The position numbers and the translations under genes were made by a program. From positions 372,001 to 436,000 of the forward strand of contig NZ_SHNO01000001.1 of NCBI RefSeq assembly GCF_026262645.1: a DNA stretch of 64,000 nt, in the 5' to 3' direction. This DNA comes from Candidatus Marimicrobium litorale. GTDB taxonomy: Bacteria > Pseudomonadota > Gammaproteobacteria > Pseudomonadales > Halieaceae. Below the pieces are notes generated by a model. That model did not search any database, was not told the DNA's origin, and saw only the letters and a program-made list of their open reading frames with translations. Of the stretch, positions 1 through 10,110 are shown piece after piece. Within the stretch, counting starts at the first letter, position 1, and each line of letters begins with the position of its first letter.

Positions 1-534
1 AAGGGACGCAATATCGACTGGCAGAGGGTCTGCGATGGAGAAATCCTGTTCGGTGATCAGCGCGCAGTCGACGTGCTGGTGGGCCTGGACTTTGTTCGTC
101 GCGACGCGCGTTTTGACCCCGGTCACCTGTTTCTGGCGGGATATTCCCACGGCGGTTGGACCGTGCTCGAAAGCGTGTTCTATAACGGAGAGCTGCCCAG
201 AGGTTTGTTGGATGCGCCAAATACTTCTTTGGACGGCGTACGCGGCGTAGTGGCCTGGTATCCTTACTGCGGTCTGGTGGCGCGCTTCCGGGGCGGTTGG
301 CAGGCGGAATTACCAATATTAATGTTATTGGCGGAAGAGGATCAAATAACACCTGCGCAGCCCTGTGTCGATGTTGCCCGGAGTATGGCGAGGGCGGGGC
401 GACCGGTCGATTGGCGTGTTTTCGAGGATGCCGCACACGGTTTTGATACAACCCACGACTGGGTCCGAGGTTATGACGCGGAGATTCATGCTAAGGCTCG
501 CGCAATACAGGAAGAATTTCTTGATGCTCATTGA
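1..534 (+). CDS. Dienelactone hydrolase family protein (5'-truncated by window edge)
   Basis: The frame is open from base 1, so the gene begins upstream of the window; 177 residues are visible. It is an alpha/beta hydrolase: GYSHGG is the nucleophile elbow with catalytic Ser, the Asp is probably in LLAEEDQITP, and the His is in DAAHGFD near the end. This order and the short C-terminal domain fit the dienelactone hydrolase family (soluble esterases or lactonases). The substrate cannot be told. The gene stops about 100 bases before gspA on the same strand. An apparent GTG start at 73 is internal, because recognisable protein continues upstream of it. Confidence 0.8.
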   Translation, partial: KGRNIDWQRVCDGEILFGDQRAVDVLVGLDFVRRDARFDPGHLFLAGYSHGGWTVLESVFYNGELPRGLLDAPNTSLDGVRGVVAWYPYCGLVARFRGGWQAELPILMLLAEEDQITPAQPCVDVARSMARAGRPVDWRVFEDAAHGFDTTHDWVRGYDAEIHAKARAIQEEFLDAH

Positions 535-636
535 GTCGGGCGTGGGTTTGTTGAAAGCTCGACAGGTAGCTTTGATGACGGCCCTTGGGCATAATGCGGG
601 TAGTCTGAGACGCACAGGCTAGGGGCTGGCGACTGT

Positions 637-2340
637 ATGTATTATCAATATTTCGGGTTGAACGAGCCCCCGTTTTCTATCGCGGTTAACCCGCGCTATC
701 TCTTTATGAGCCCCCGTCACCGGGACGCACTGGCCCATCTGCTGTATGGCGTAGGAGCTGGAGGAGGATTTATCCTCCTGACTGGAGAAGTGGGTACTGG
801 CAAGACAACGATTAACCGTTGTTTGCTGGAACAGATTCCCCAGGACACGGATACGGCGATCATTCTAAACCCAGCTTTAAATGCAATGGAATTGCTCGCC
901 AGCGTGTGTGATGAGCTCAATATCGACTACGATCAAAACAACCATACGCTGAAAACGCTGACGGACCACTTACATAAATTCTTGCTCGACAACCACGCGC
1001 GAAATCGCAAAACCGTTTTGCTGATAGACGAGGCCCAGCATCTGGAGTTTGATGTACTCGAACAGATCAGACTACTTACCAATCTGGAAACCAATAGCGA
1101 AAAACTGTTACAGATAATTTTGATTGGCCAGCCCGAACTGGCACAGATTCTGGCTCGGCCGGAGTTACGCCAACTCAATCAACGCATTACCGCCCGTTAC
1201 AATCTTGAACCTCTGAATCTTGAGGAGACTGGCGCTTATATCAATCACAGGCTGCAAGTGGCAGGCATGAGTCCAGAGCGCGTTATCTTCGGCAGCTCCG
1301 TGGTGCGCGGAATTTACAAGGTGACCCGCGGCATTCCGCGGGTAATCAACGTGCTTTGTGACCGTATGCTGTTGGGTGCCTATGGGCGTAACAAACCTCG
1401 CGCTGATCATGCGATGTTACAGCTGGCCGCGCGAGAAGTTCTTGGCGAAGCCTACACATTTAATCCTACCTGGCGTTGGGTGGGCGCGATCGTGCTGTTG
1501 GGTTTGTTAATCTGGGCAGGGGGCTGGTTTTTAGGGAGCTACACTGCGAATACGCCAACGCAGCCGCCCGTTGCCAGTGTGCAAACTACAGGGCCAGATG
1601 TTACTGCAGTGATAGCTGGGGCCGAGCCGTCAGCCGTTGATGTAGGGAGCGCCGCGCTGGCGGAAAGCGTGTCAGTCGACCCGGCGCAGATTTCTCTCGT
1701 TGAGCCTGTTGAGATGGCGGAGATCATGTGGCCCCCCGGGGACGCATTCGATAAGCTCTGGTCTATTTACTCGACTGAGCCGGCGTTACAACCGCCTTGT
1801 ACAGAGCGAGTTCATGCTGGCTTGGCGTGTTATGAGGGCGAGGCATGGACCTGGAACGAGATGCAGGCACTGGACAAACCCTTGTTACTGGATGTAATTA
1901 CCCAGGACAGGTTTTCCGCCGGCGTTCTGATATTGGGTATTACAGATACGACTGCCTGGGCTTTGTCGCGCAATGGCGTGATTGAGGTGCAACTGGCAGA
2001 TCTAGCGACCTACTGGACGGGGCGTTACCGATTTTTGTGGCGTGTGCCAAAGGGCTTTCAATCGTCACTTTCGCTGGGGCAGGAGGGCGATGTTGTAACG
2101 CGCGTCGCAGCGCTTTTTGCACGTCTGGATGGACAGCTCGAACCGCTAGCGGTCGATCGGTTTAACTTCGCTTTGCAGCAACGTGTGCGCCTGTTCCAGC
2201 GAGAGCAGGAACTGGCTGATGATGGCGTAGTGGGTCTTCAGACGTTGTTGCGCTTGAATGCGGAACTGGGAGTGGATGTCTCCGCTGCCGAGGCGAGGGA
2301 ATTGCTGCAAGTGAAGCCAATAGAGGGCGTCTACCGGTGA
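637..2340 (+). CDS. gspA: GspA/ExeA-type AAA ATPase with peptidoglycan-binding domain
   Basis: Inner-membrane ATPase that, with GspB, helps place the type II secretion secretin through the peptidoglycan (known for Aeromonas ExeAB). Residues 1-270 form the ATPase: the N-terminus YFGLNEPPFS is typical of ExeA, Walker A is GEVGTGKTT (50-58), and Walker B is LLIDEAQ with DE at 131-132. One membrane helix spans about 281-300. A Pro/Ala/Val-rich linker leads to a periplasmic C-terminus. The last 70 residues, with FALQQRVRLFQ and DGVVGLQTL, look like a peptidoglycan-binding domain. Length (567 aa) suits the family. gspB follows after 31 bases. No other type II secretion gene is in the window, so the main gsp cluster must lie elsewhere. 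Confidence 0.92.
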   Translation: MYYQYFGLNEPPFSIAVNPRYLFMSPRHRDALAHLLYGVGAGGGFILLTGEVGTGKTTINRCLLEQIPQDTDTAIILNPALNAMELLASVCDELNIDYDQNNHTLKTLTDHLHKFLLDNHARNRKTVLLIDEAQHLEFDVLEQIRLLTNLETNSEKLLQIILIGQPELAQILARPELRQLNQRITARYNLEPLNLEETGAYINHRLQVAGMSPERVIFGSSVVRGIYKVTRGIPRVINVLCDRMLLGAYGRNKPRADHAMLQLAAREVLGEAYTFNPTWRWVGAIVLLGLLIWAGGWFLGSYTANTPTQPPVASVQTTGPDVTAVIAGAEPSAVDVGSAALAESVSVDPAQISLVEPVEMAEIMWPPGDAFDKLWSIYSTEPALQPPCTERVHAGLACYEGEAWTWNEMQALDKPLLLDVITQDRFSAGVLILGITDTTAWALSRNGVIEVQLADLATYWTGRYRFLWRVPKGFQSSLSLGQEGDVVTRVAALFARLDGQLEPLAVDRFNFALQQRVRLFQREQELADDGVVGLQTLLRLNAELGVDVSAAEARELLQVKPIEGVYR

Positions 2341-2371
2341 AGCCCGGCGCCGCTCTCAGGAGACTATCAGC

Positions 2372-3235
2372 ATGTCGCTAATACTCGATGCCCTGAATCG
2401 TTCACGGGACGAGGTGGATCCGGTACCCAATCTTGGCACGCATCATCCTGTCGAGCCCTTATCTGAAAGGCTGCCACAGTACCTGCCTTGGTTGGGTCTT
2501 GGTGTAGCACTCGTGGTAATACTTGTGCTTGTGGTGCGCCTGACGAGAGATTCCGTTGTGGACGAGCGTGAGGCGGTTGGCGCGCCTGTGGCAGCGCTGA
2601 CTCAGAACATCGGCAGTGCGGCGAACTCGGTGACGAATGAGTTAAAGGCGAGGGCTGAGTCCAGGCAAGCGGCCACTGCCACATCTGCGGTGAATCCCGA
2701 AACCAGTTCTGTATCGCCCTTGCAATCGACGGCAGCAACACCGGCGGAACCGAAAACTGCTGTAAAAAGCGAAATCGTGCCTGTGGATACGCCAGATCCC
2801 GTCATTGCGCAACTCTACCGAGACAAAGATAAGCTGCAGGCGCCTGCCGAGCAAACGCCCGTTTCAGTTACACCAGCATCTAATGATTCGCGCAACATGG
2901 AGGCCTCGGAGGAAGAGGTTATCGATATCGAGAGTGTGCTTGAAAGGGCGCAGCGTGAGATAAATAACGCCAACTTGATTGAGCATCCGGCGCCTTTTCT
3001 CACCACTTTGTCACAACGTGCGAAAGATGAGATTCCCACTATTTACTATCAGAAGCACGATTACTCCAGTGATGTGGGAGTGTCTTCGGTAACCCTGAAC
3101 GGGAAAGCAGTGAAGTTGGGTGGCAGCCCTCTGGCAGGTTTAAAAGTGGATGAGATACTTCCCGATTCTGTCATCCTGACTTATCGCGGGACGCAGTTTC
3201 GACTGCGTGCCCTGAACAGCTGGGTGAACCTGTGA
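2372..3235 (+). CDS. gspB: GspB/ExeB-type general secretion pathway protein B
   Basis: Partner of GspA in the complex that assembles the type II secretin. The 287-aa protein starts with MSLILDALNRS, the usual GspB N-terminus. It has one membrane helix at about 37-57, a long Ala/Thr/Val-rich periplasmic linker, and a C-terminal T2SSB domain with VTLNGKAVKLG and a final LNSWV. The start is supported by AGGAG eight to ten bases upstream. It lies directly behind gspA and is probably cotranscribed. Its end is 17 bases from the end of the convergent phosphatase gene. Confidence 0.92.
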   Translation: MSLILDALNRSRDEVDPVPNLGTHHPVEPLSERLPQYLPWLGLGVALVVILVLVVRLTRDSVVDEREAVGAPVAALTQNIGSAANSVTNELKARAESRQAATATSAVNPETSSVSPLQSTAATPAEPKTAVKSEIVPVDTPDPVIAQLYRDKDKLQAPAEQTPVSVTPASNDSRNMEASEEEVIDIESVLERAQREINNANLIEHPAPFLTTLSQRAKDEIPTIYYQKHDYSSDVGVSSVTLNGKAVKLGGSPLAGLKVDEILPDSVILTYRGTQFRLRALNSWVNL

Positions 3236-3252
3236 GCTCACCGGTGCGTCGA

Positions 3253-4644
3253 TTACAAGTTAAGATATCCGCGGATAATCCGAAAAATATCTGGTTGCTG
3301 CAGGAAAGGTGAGATGCGTCCGAGCCCCTCGGTATTGCTGAAAAGCGGTACCGCCGCTCCGGTGTGTTCTCCCATTATAAAGTCGTTAGTGGCGTAGTTT
3401 ACTGCCATGAGTGAACCTTCTGGTGTCTTGATCCTCGCTATCTTTCCCGGTGTAAAAACGGGCACAGGATAGTCGGCGAACAGGCTTTGGTCGGGTACCA
3501 GTTGGGCCACCTGGGAGTGATCCGAAGTGACTATGATCAGCGTGTTGGGATTCCTCGACGCAAAGCGCAATGCCAGGGCTAGTGCCTCTTCCAGTTGTGC
3601 CATCTCACCGATGGAACCGCAGGGCTTTCGTTCATGTGCCTGTTTATCGATGGATGCAGATTCCACCATGAGGAAAAAGCCTTTGTCGTTATCGTGACTG
3701 AGATGAGTGAGAGCAGCCTCAGTCATCTGGGCAAGGGTCGGTGTACCATCGAAATCCGGATTGGGTTCGCAGTTCATAGGGTCGGGTAACCGGGCGCTCC
3801 CGAGATAATCGTTCAGGTAGTTCAACCAACTGCGCACCGGAGCCTCTGCCTCCCGTCCATTCTCTCCCCTTAGTCGGACCGGCAGATTGCCTTGTGCGAA
3901 CAGGCCGAGCAGCTTTTCGCCCGGTTTTTCCTGTAGCAGCTCTTGTGGCCGCGTGACGACTACAAATCCGTTGTCCACCGCAAGCGCTTCCACCGTGATC
4001 TCTTCGCCTTCGGCGGTCGCTTCAAAACGTTGGCGACCGCCGCCCAGAAGCAGGTCCAGGGGAGATTCGATCAATTGTTCAGAGATGGAGCCGCTGCCGC
4101 CGTTGGCTTTAAGTTCCGCCGAACAATCGGCGATTTCGAAGCCGTAAATAGAAACATCGACCATGGTATCCGGGTCCTCGCAGCGACGTGAGCTCATGTG
4201 TACAGCGAAGGCGGCAGGCGTTGCGTCGGTCACTCTCGCTGTGGTGACTAACCCAGAGCGCAAGCCCGCTTCATCAGCGAGCTCAACAAGGGTCATCAAG
4301 GGCGTGTTGGTGCCAGCGGCGGTTGCGATGCGACCCCGACTGGTGACCACGCCAGTCGCCATAGCGGTAGCGGTATTGGCAGAATCTGAAACATAGACAG
4401 GTTTGCCATCAACCTGGTCTTCGATGGCGAGCACCTGGACCTGCGCGCGCAGTGGCATTGTATCCAATAGTAGCTGGCCGCTTGATCCTGCGAGATAGTT
4501 ACGGGCAATGGTGATTTGTTGCTCATCCATGCCGTCTCCGATGATGAGAATCACGTTGCGTGTCGGTTTGTTATCGGCGACTGAAAGAACAGCGAAGAGC
4601 AGTAGGGCGCTGGCCAGCAGGGCATGAAAAAGCGAGCGGATCAT
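3253..4644 (-). CDS. Alkaline phosphatase, PhoA family, secreted
   Basis: Periplasmic metal-dependent phosphomonoesterase that releases phosphate from organic esters. An N-terminal signal peptide (about residues 1-23, hydrophobic LLASALLLFAVLSVA) precedes the domain. Metal site IIGDGMD follows at 35-40, and the nucleophile Ser88 is in VSDSANTATAMATG. Later metal ligands lie in ESASIDKQAHE, TSDHSQVA and GEHTGAAVP. At 463 aa it has the usual size. The ATG at 4644 is chosen over the GTG at 4650 because GGA then sits eight bases upstream. It is divergent from glnK. I did not see a clear Pho box in the 320-base gap. Confidence 0.9.
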   Translation of the reverse strand: MIRSLFHALLASALLLFAVLSVADNKPTRNVILIIGDGMDEQQITIARNYLAGSSGQLLLDTMPLRAQVQVLAIEDQVDGKPVYVSDSANTATAMATGVVTSRGRIATAAGTNTPLMTLVELADEAGLRSGLVTTARVTDATPAAFAVHMSSRRCEDPDTMVDVSIYGFEIADCSAELKANGGSGSISEQLIESPLDLLLGGGRQRFEATAEGEEITVEALAVDNGFVVVTRPQELLQEKPGEKLLGLFAQGNLPVRLRGENGREAEAPVRSWLNYLNDYLGSARLPDPMNCEPNPDFDGTPTLAQMTEAALTHLSHDNDKGFFLMVESASIDKQAHERKPCGSIGEMAQLEEALALALRFASRNPNTLIIVTSDHSQVAQLVPDQSLFADYPVPVFTPGKIARIKTPEGSLMAVNYATNDFIMGEHTGAAVPLFSNTEGLGRISPFLQQPDIFRIIRGYLNL

Positions 4645-4766
4645 GCGCACATTCCATTGTTGGTTTCGACAGAGGCGTATTCATAGCATGCCGGTCGGGT
4701 CATTGCACCCTCTCTATTTCTGGTCGAGCATCACTGCGAAGAAACGCATTTTCGAATCCCGCTGCG

Positions 4767-4781
4767 TGGGGCGTATTATGC
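4767..4781 (+). promoter_or_regulatory. Sigma-54-like promoter element upstream of glnK
   Basis: TGGGGCGTATTATGC has GG and GC at the spacing required for RpoN and matches the consensus TGGCACG-N4-TTGC at eight of eleven defined positions. It lies 184 bases before the glnK start. glnK-amtB operons are commonly driven by sigma-54, which supports the guess. The mismatches inside CAC keep confidence low. Confidence 0.3.
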
Positions 4782-4801
4782 GTGGCCACCACAGGGCCAC
4801 G
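4781..4801. repeat. Inverted repeat CGTGGCC...GGCCACG
   Basis: A perfect seven-base stem with a seven-base loop. It could form a hairpin at the 5' end of a glnK transcript starting near the sigma-54-like element, or be an operator. A T-run follows only after ten bases, so it is not a good terminator. The core GGCCACCAC also occurs in the amtB terminator hairpin. Confidence 0.4.
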
Positions 4802-4823
4802 ATAACGCGGTTTTTCTGATTAA

Positions 4824-5303
<480 letters not shown>

Positions 5304-5305
5304 TC

Positions 5306-6622
5306 ATGGCCAGATTAATTAGACACTCTTATGCCTTTGGATTGTTATTGACGACCTTGCTGGCGTCTGGCGGTGCTAATGCTGATGAGCTCAATGGCGC
5401 TGACACCGCGTGGATTTTGACCTCCACCGCTCTGGTTCTATTCATGACCATTCCGGGCCTTTCCCTGTTTTATGCAGGTCTGGTGCGTGTCAAGAACGTA
5501 CTTTCGCTACTCATGCAATGTTTTGCGTTGACCTGCCTGATGTCTCTGCTGTGGTTTGCCATTGGTTACACTATCGCGTTTGGTAGTGACGGCGTGGAGC
5601 AAGGACCGTTTATCGGAGACTTTGGCAATGTATTTTTTGCAGCCATGAGCATGGATTCGATGAATGGGGCGATACCCTCTACCCTATTTGCGACGTTTCA
5701 AATGACGTTTGCTGTAATCACGCCAGCGCTGATCGTAGGTGCCTTCGCCGAGCGTATGCGTTTCTCCGCGATGCTGCTGTTTTCCTCCCTTTGGTTGATT
5801 CTGGTTTATGCGCCGGTTTGCCACTGGGTGTGGGGTGGTGGCTGGCTGGGCGATATGGGCTTACAGGATTTTGCCGGTGGTACCGTGGTCCACATCACTG
5901 CGGGCGTGGCGGCGCTGGTCACAGCGTTGGTTATAGGTCCTCGAAAGGGTTTCGGGACTACGCCTTTGCCTCCCCATAACCTGACCATAACGGTTGTTGG
6001 CGCAGGAATGCTCTGGGTGGGTTGGTTTGGCTTTAACGCGGGTTCAGCGTTGGCGGCGGATAACACGGCCGCTATGGCCATGCTGGTGACGCACTTGTCA
6101 GCGGCTTGTGGCTCGCTCGCGTGGATGGCCATGGAATGGATTCGCCATGGTAAGCCTTCGGTGCTGGGTATCGTTACCGGTATGGTTGCTGGTCTCGGTA
6201 CCATCACCCCGGCGTCGGGTTCGGTAGGACCCGCTGGAGCGGTAGTGATCGGACTAACCGCCGGTGTGGTCTGTTACTTCGCCACCCAGCTGATCAAGAA
6301 TACCTTCAAGATCGACGACAGCCTCGATGTCTTCCCCGTTCACGGCGTCGGCGGAATTCTCGGTACCCTTCTGGCTGGGGTGTTTTGTGCCACCAATCTG
6401 GGCGTATTCAGCGGCAATGGTTTTACCGGTGATGCCACCAGCATAGGGGGGCAGCTTTACATCCAGGCTACAGGGGTTGTTGCTACGTTCGTTTACACTG
6501 GCATTGCGAGCTACATCCTGCTCAAACTGGTTGATATGGTCGTTTCTCTCCGGGTGGATTCCGAAGAAGAGAATCAGGGCCTCGATCTCGTGCTGCATGA
6601 TGAGCGCGGGTACAATCTGTAG
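5306..6622 (+). CDS. amtB: Ammonium transporter AmtB
   Basis: Trimeric inner-membrane channel for ammonium/ammonia, blocked by deuridylylated GlnK. The 438-aa protein has an N-terminal signal peptide ending near ANA-DE, then eleven predicted membrane helices. The twin pore histidines are present in GGTVVHITAG and FPVHGVGGILG. The conserved Asp is in LGDMGLQDFAGG, and AGFxxxER-like sequence GAFAERMRFSA is present. It starts two bases after glnK and is translationally close-coupled to it. An intrinsic terminator follows. Confidence 0.96.
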   Translation: MARLIRHSYAFGLLLTTLLASGGANADELNGADTAWILTSTALVLFMTIPGLSLFYAGLVRVKNVLSLLMQCFALTCLMSLLWFAIGYTIAFGSDGVEQGPFIGDFGNVFFAAMSMDSMNGAIPSTLFATFQMTFAVITPALIVGAFAERMRFSAMLLFSSLWLILVYAPVCHWVWGGGWLGDMGLQDFAGGTVVHITAGVAALVTALVIGPRKGFGTTPLPPHNLTITVVGAGMLWVGWFGFNAGSALAADNTAAMAMLVTHLSAACGSLAWMAMEWIRHGKPSVLGIVTGMVAGLGTITPASGSVGPAGAVVIGLTAGVVCYFATQLIKNTFKIDDSLDVFPVHGVGGILGTLLAGVFCATNLGVFSGNGFTGDATSIGGQLYIQATGVVATFVYTGIASYILLKLVDMVVSLRVDSEEENQGLDLVLHDERGYNL

Positions 6623-6644
6623 TAACTCCGGTTGTGATGCGTCT

Positions 6645-6669
6645 AAGGCCACCACGCGTGGCCTTTTTT
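6645..6669 (+). terminator. Rho-independent terminator of glnK-amtB
   Basis: Eight-base stem AAGGCCAC/GTGGCCTT with the loop CACGC, directly followed by a T-run, 23 bases after the amtB stop. It should separate amtB from the hydrolase gene that follows. Confidence 0.85.
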
Positions 6670-6686
6670 ATGGGTGGGAGAAACAC

Positions 6687-7694
6687 GTGAATTGGTATCA
6701 TCGGCACGCCAGAATTAATGGCATAGACATGCATTACGTAGAGCAGGGGGAGGGAATACCGGTGGTGCTATGCCATGGGTTTCCGCATCTGTGGTTCAGC
6801 TGGCATCGTCAGATCAGCGCGCTGGCAGACGCGGGCTACCGGGTTATTGCGCCCGACATGCGGGGCATGGGGCAGACCGAAGCGCCTGCGGAACCGCAAG
6901 CCTACGATATCGAGCACATCACGGGTGACTTACTGGGCCTGCTGGATCATGCGGGCATTGAGCGTGCGGTCTTTGCGGGTCTCGATTTCGGCGCGTTCGC
7001 CATTTACGACCTGGCACTGCGGCACCCGGAGCGGGTGATCGCCGTGATAGGTCTCGAAAATCCGGCTGCCCCCCACAATCCTGATGAGTCGCCGCTGACG
7101 GAATATCGGAGAATGGGTGAGGCCCATTTTATACACATAGAGTATTTCCGCGTTCCCCCGCGTGCGGACAACGAATTGGCGAATCAGCCCCGACGCTTTT
7201 TACATAAGGTATTTCATACGCTCAGCGGCGCAGGCAACTACTTCGATTGTTTCAAGCATCCACCCGGTACTAGCTATATAGACGCCATGGCGGAGCCTCC
7301 GGCACTGCCCTGGAGTTGGCTGTCAGACTCGGAGTTTGAATATTTTGTGTCTGAGTACAGTCGCACTGGTTTTACCGGTGGACTTAACTGGTATCGATCT
7401 TTTGATCTTAAATGGGCGCAGCGGAAACCGTTCGAAGGCACACAGAGTGGCGTTCCCGCTTACTTCCTTGGCAGTGAGCACGATGTCGATCTGGAGGGTT
7501 TTCACGGTGATGATCCCATTGGTTTGATGCGCGCAATCTTCCCAAGCTTGCGCGATGTGCGCATGATTCCGGGTGCCGGACATATGGTGCAACTGGAAGC
7601 ATCATCGCAGGTAAATACAATTCTATTGGACTTCCTTAACGATATTGCCGCGCGCGATCACGTGTTACGGGGTGGGGTGATACCAGACCGGTGA
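6687..7694 (+). CDS. Alpha/beta hydrolase, epoxide-hydrolase-like
   Basis: Soluble alpha/beta hydrolase of 335 aa. HGFPHLWFSW (30-39) is the oxyanion motif. The nucleophile elbow is GLDFGA with Asp100, so the nucleophile is Asp as in epoxide hydrolases and haloalkane dehalogenases. The cap-domain motif FTGGLNWYR favours epoxide hydrolase, and the final His is in GAGHMVQLE. The GTG at 6687 is chosen because family sequence begins there and GGGAG lies upstream; the open frame before it overlaps amtB and is not homologous. Its last 30 bases overlap the end of the convergent DUF3604 gene. The substrate is unknown. Confidence 0.88.
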   Translation: MNWYHRHARINGIDMHYVEQGEGIPVVLCHGFPHLWFSWHRQISALADAGYRVIAPDMRGMGQTEAPAEPQAYDIEHITGDLLGLLDHAGIERAVFAGLDFGAFAIYDLALRHPERVIAVIGLENPAAPHNPDESPLTEYRRMGEAHFIHIEYFRVPPRADNELANQPRRFLHKVFHTLSGAGNYFDCFKHPPGTSYIDAMAEPPALPWSWLSDSEFEYFVSEYSRTGFTGGLNWYRSFDLKWAQRKPFEGTQSGVPAYFLGSEHDVDLEGFHGDDPIGLMRAIFPSLRDVRMIPGAGHMVQLEASSQVNTILLDFLNDIAARDHVLRGGVIPDR

Positions 7695-9716
7695 TGTCCA
7701 GGCACGCTCCTGTATTTGCCAGGGCAGTTCCGGGTCAGAGCAACTGGCTGGCCTTTCTGCCTCTGGCAGGCTGAGGCAGGCGACATGGCTCCAGCGGCAG
7801 GTTGGATTTTCAAGAACCCGTGTATAGTACACGGCAGGCAGTTTCGGATCGAATTCCGGATCCTGCCAAACGCCACACAATTCCGAAAACCCGCGACCTG
7901 AAACCTTACAGGTATTGCGGTCCACCTGCGCCGCCCCTGGCTCCGCGCCGGCAATATCAAACACCGCCTGGTGTGTGTTACCCAGTTGGTCTACCCAGCC
8001 TTTTATTATTTGTATGCGTTGCAATGGGTTGCTGTCTTCCGCGGGGTCGCGGGAGGCGCTGGCCACAAACACGGGGCCACCCCGAGCGTCAGCGGGAGCA
8101 ACGGGCAAGTCTGATCCCATGGGCACACCTTGCCGATAGCCCAGTTCGACAACGTTTTTGTTGGTGCAGAGATCGGCATCCATGTTCCATCCGGCGAAAA
8201 ATCTTGGGGCGATTCGCGGTCCGCTGGTGCCGAAAGTCTCGCGGCGACGCATGGCCTTAAACAAGTCACGGCGGGTGTTTTGCGTAGCATAAATGCCAGC
8301 AAGGCCGCCGGGATTGAAACGGACTGGCGAGCCGGTAGCAATGTCTCCGGGCACTTCAACTTTACTCAGCAGGCGGTCCTGTATGTTGCGATCGTTGCCA
8401 TGTGAGCCGCGGTAATCGGTTTCCGCCTCGGCGGTGCTTGCGCCAATATGAGTGTCCGTGGATGCGATAATTCCCAATTTGAACGGGTTGACCCCGAGCC
8501 TTTGCTCCTCGCGCAGACCAGCACTCAGGGCATAGCGAACGAAGCTGTAGCGGGAGGTGCATCCCTTTAGCATCATGCCGCCGCTGCCAAACGTTTCTCC
8601 GCAGTCAGGGATTGTCTCGTTCGCGGGTCTGAGTTTTTCGAAATTACACAGATCGTCAGTTGGACCGATCACACTGCCGATATTGTTACGACACTCGGAA
8701 TCGCCTTTGATCTGCATAATTTCTGCCAGTGGCTCAGTTCTAGCACGTAGATGAGCCAGGGCTCGTTGTTCCTCGATTGGTATATCGCGGTTGCTGTAGG
8801 GGAACCACATCCGTCCGCTGCTCCAGTTGCTGTTGTGAGGAATAGCGATAACGTCACAGTTTTCATTGCCGGAAAGGCAAACAGTGTCCAGCCATTTGAG
8901 CAGCTCCTCCGGCTCGGGCGCATCCTTGGCGCTCAAAGGTGACTGCGGCACGGTACTTGTGCCAAATATGACATTGCGATGCAGATTGGCGGCAGATTCT
9001 GCCAGCGTATATTCATAGGCATGAAAAGTTGTGAACTGACAGTCCACGCTGCTGTCGTGCCAAGCCTCCGTACTGCGTTGATTATCTCGCCAAAGGGACT
9101 CAGCGGTGCGTCGGCATATCTCGCCATCGTATCCGCAGACACGGGCGGAGCGGTCCTGCCCGAAAATGGCAAAGCTGGCTAATCGAAAAAGAGATTGGAG
9201 CCGTGCTTCGGCAGGTATCCTGATGTCACCTCGATAGAGACGACAAACCAGCGTGTCGTAGGCGACAGCCTCATCGGTATAACAAAGACGAGTCTCTCCC
9301 AGTGATTCTGCATGATCTGTGACGGCCATAAAATCCAGCGGCGCTCTTATTTGCAGCGCCGGCGGTTGGTCTTCTGGTGAATCTTGCATGAGTTTGATGC
9401 GCAGCGGTGTGCCACGGGCAAAAGCATATGCCTCATCGACACTGGTAGTGACGCCAAAAGAGGTGGCATCGTAGGAAGCAGCCGTGTGAACGTGAAGATC
9501 GCCAAACCAGGCTTTTTTGTTGGGGTATAACTGATCGCAGGCATTCGTCTCCTCATTAACCCGCGCAAGGGATTCGACAGATACTTTGTCCCATGTGGTC
9601 TCGTCCAGCGGTGTGTGTTGTACCCGTTGGAATTCGTAACGTAGCCACAGTGCGGTGGATCCCAGAACAAGAACCAGAGCAAAAATAATGCCAAGCAACC
9701 ATTTAAGTAATTTCAT
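7665..9716 (-). CDS. DUF3604 domain-containing protein
   Basis: 683-aa protein with an N-terminal membrane anchor or uncleaved signal (about residues 3-25). The DUF3604 hallmark KAWFGDLHVHTAASYD follows at about 67-82, resembling the metal-binding start of PHP-type phosphoesterases. Other His/Asp clusters are TDHAESLGE, IPHNSNWSSG and STDTHIGAS, consistent with a metal centre. Such proteins are found in marine bacteria near lipid or aromatic genes, but no reaction is firmly assigned. The gene stands alone on its strand. The ATG at 9716 gives the expected anchor. Confidence 0.85.
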   Translation of the reverse strand: MKLLKWLLGIIFALVLVLGSTALWLRYEFQRVQHTPLDETTWDKVSVESLARVNEETNACDQLYPNKKAWFGDLHVHTAASYDATSFGVTTSVDEAYAFARGTPLRIKLMQDSPEDQPPALQIRAPLDFMAVTDHAESLGETRLCYTDEAVAYDTLVCRLYRGDIRIPAEARLQSLFRLASFAIFGQDRSARVCGYDGEICRRTAESLWRDNQRSTEAWHDSSVDCQFTTFHAYEYTLAESAANLHRNVIFGTSTVPQSPLSAKDAPEPEELLKWLDTVCLSGNENCDVIAIPHNSNWSSGRMWFPYSNRDIPIEEQRALAHLRARTEPLAEIMQIKGDSECRNNIGSVIGPTDDLCNFEKLRPANETIPDCGETFGSGGMMLKGCTSRYSFVRYALSAGLREEQRLGVNPFKLGIIASTDTHIGASTAEAETDYRGSHGNDRNIQDRLLSKVEVPGDIATGSPVRFNPGGLAGIYATQNTRRDLFKAMRRRETFGTSGPRIAPRFFAGWNMDADLCTNKNVVELGYRQGVPMGSDLPVAPADARGGPVFVASASRDPAEDSNPLQRIQIIKGWVDQLGNTHQAVFDIAGAEPGAAQVDRNTCKVSGRGFSELCGVWQDPEFDPKLPAVYYTRVLENPTCRWSHVACLSLPEAERPASCSDPELPWQIQERAWTSPVWYHPTP

Positions 9717-10110
9717 TTTTCAGTGCCCGGTGACTCCGATAGACAGTTTATTGACGCCGTATGATGTTACTCCACCCGTATAATAATTGCGCGGATTGAT
9801 CGTAGCGTGCACCGCAATTTTGCCGGAATTGCTGTCTTTATAGTGCGAGGCTCTCAGTAAGACTTGATGGCCCTCGCCCGAGGGGCAGTCTTTATTGTGG
9901 ACAAGAAATCCGCAGGTGCGTATTGTCTTCCCGTTTCTTTGATGACGGGCATGTTACGCGTGGCGTGTCGACTCTGCCGGAAGCGATGTCCATTTTAAAC
10001 TGCGGGCAGAGGTGTCACTGCGCTAAGAAAATGTTTATTGTATTGGCAGAACATTTTCGCCTTTATCGTTGTCTACAAGCTGAACAGAACTTCGCAATAG
10101 GAGGAGATAT
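9717..10110. other. Gene-free region between DUF3604 and the glycine-zipper gene
   Basis: No coding region or RNA gene is recognised in these 394 bases. A small hairpin (CCCTC/GAGGG around 9871-9884) is followed by CAGTCTTTATT and is too weak to call a terminator. The promoters of both divergent genes should lie here, but no clear elements were seen. Confidence 0.5.
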
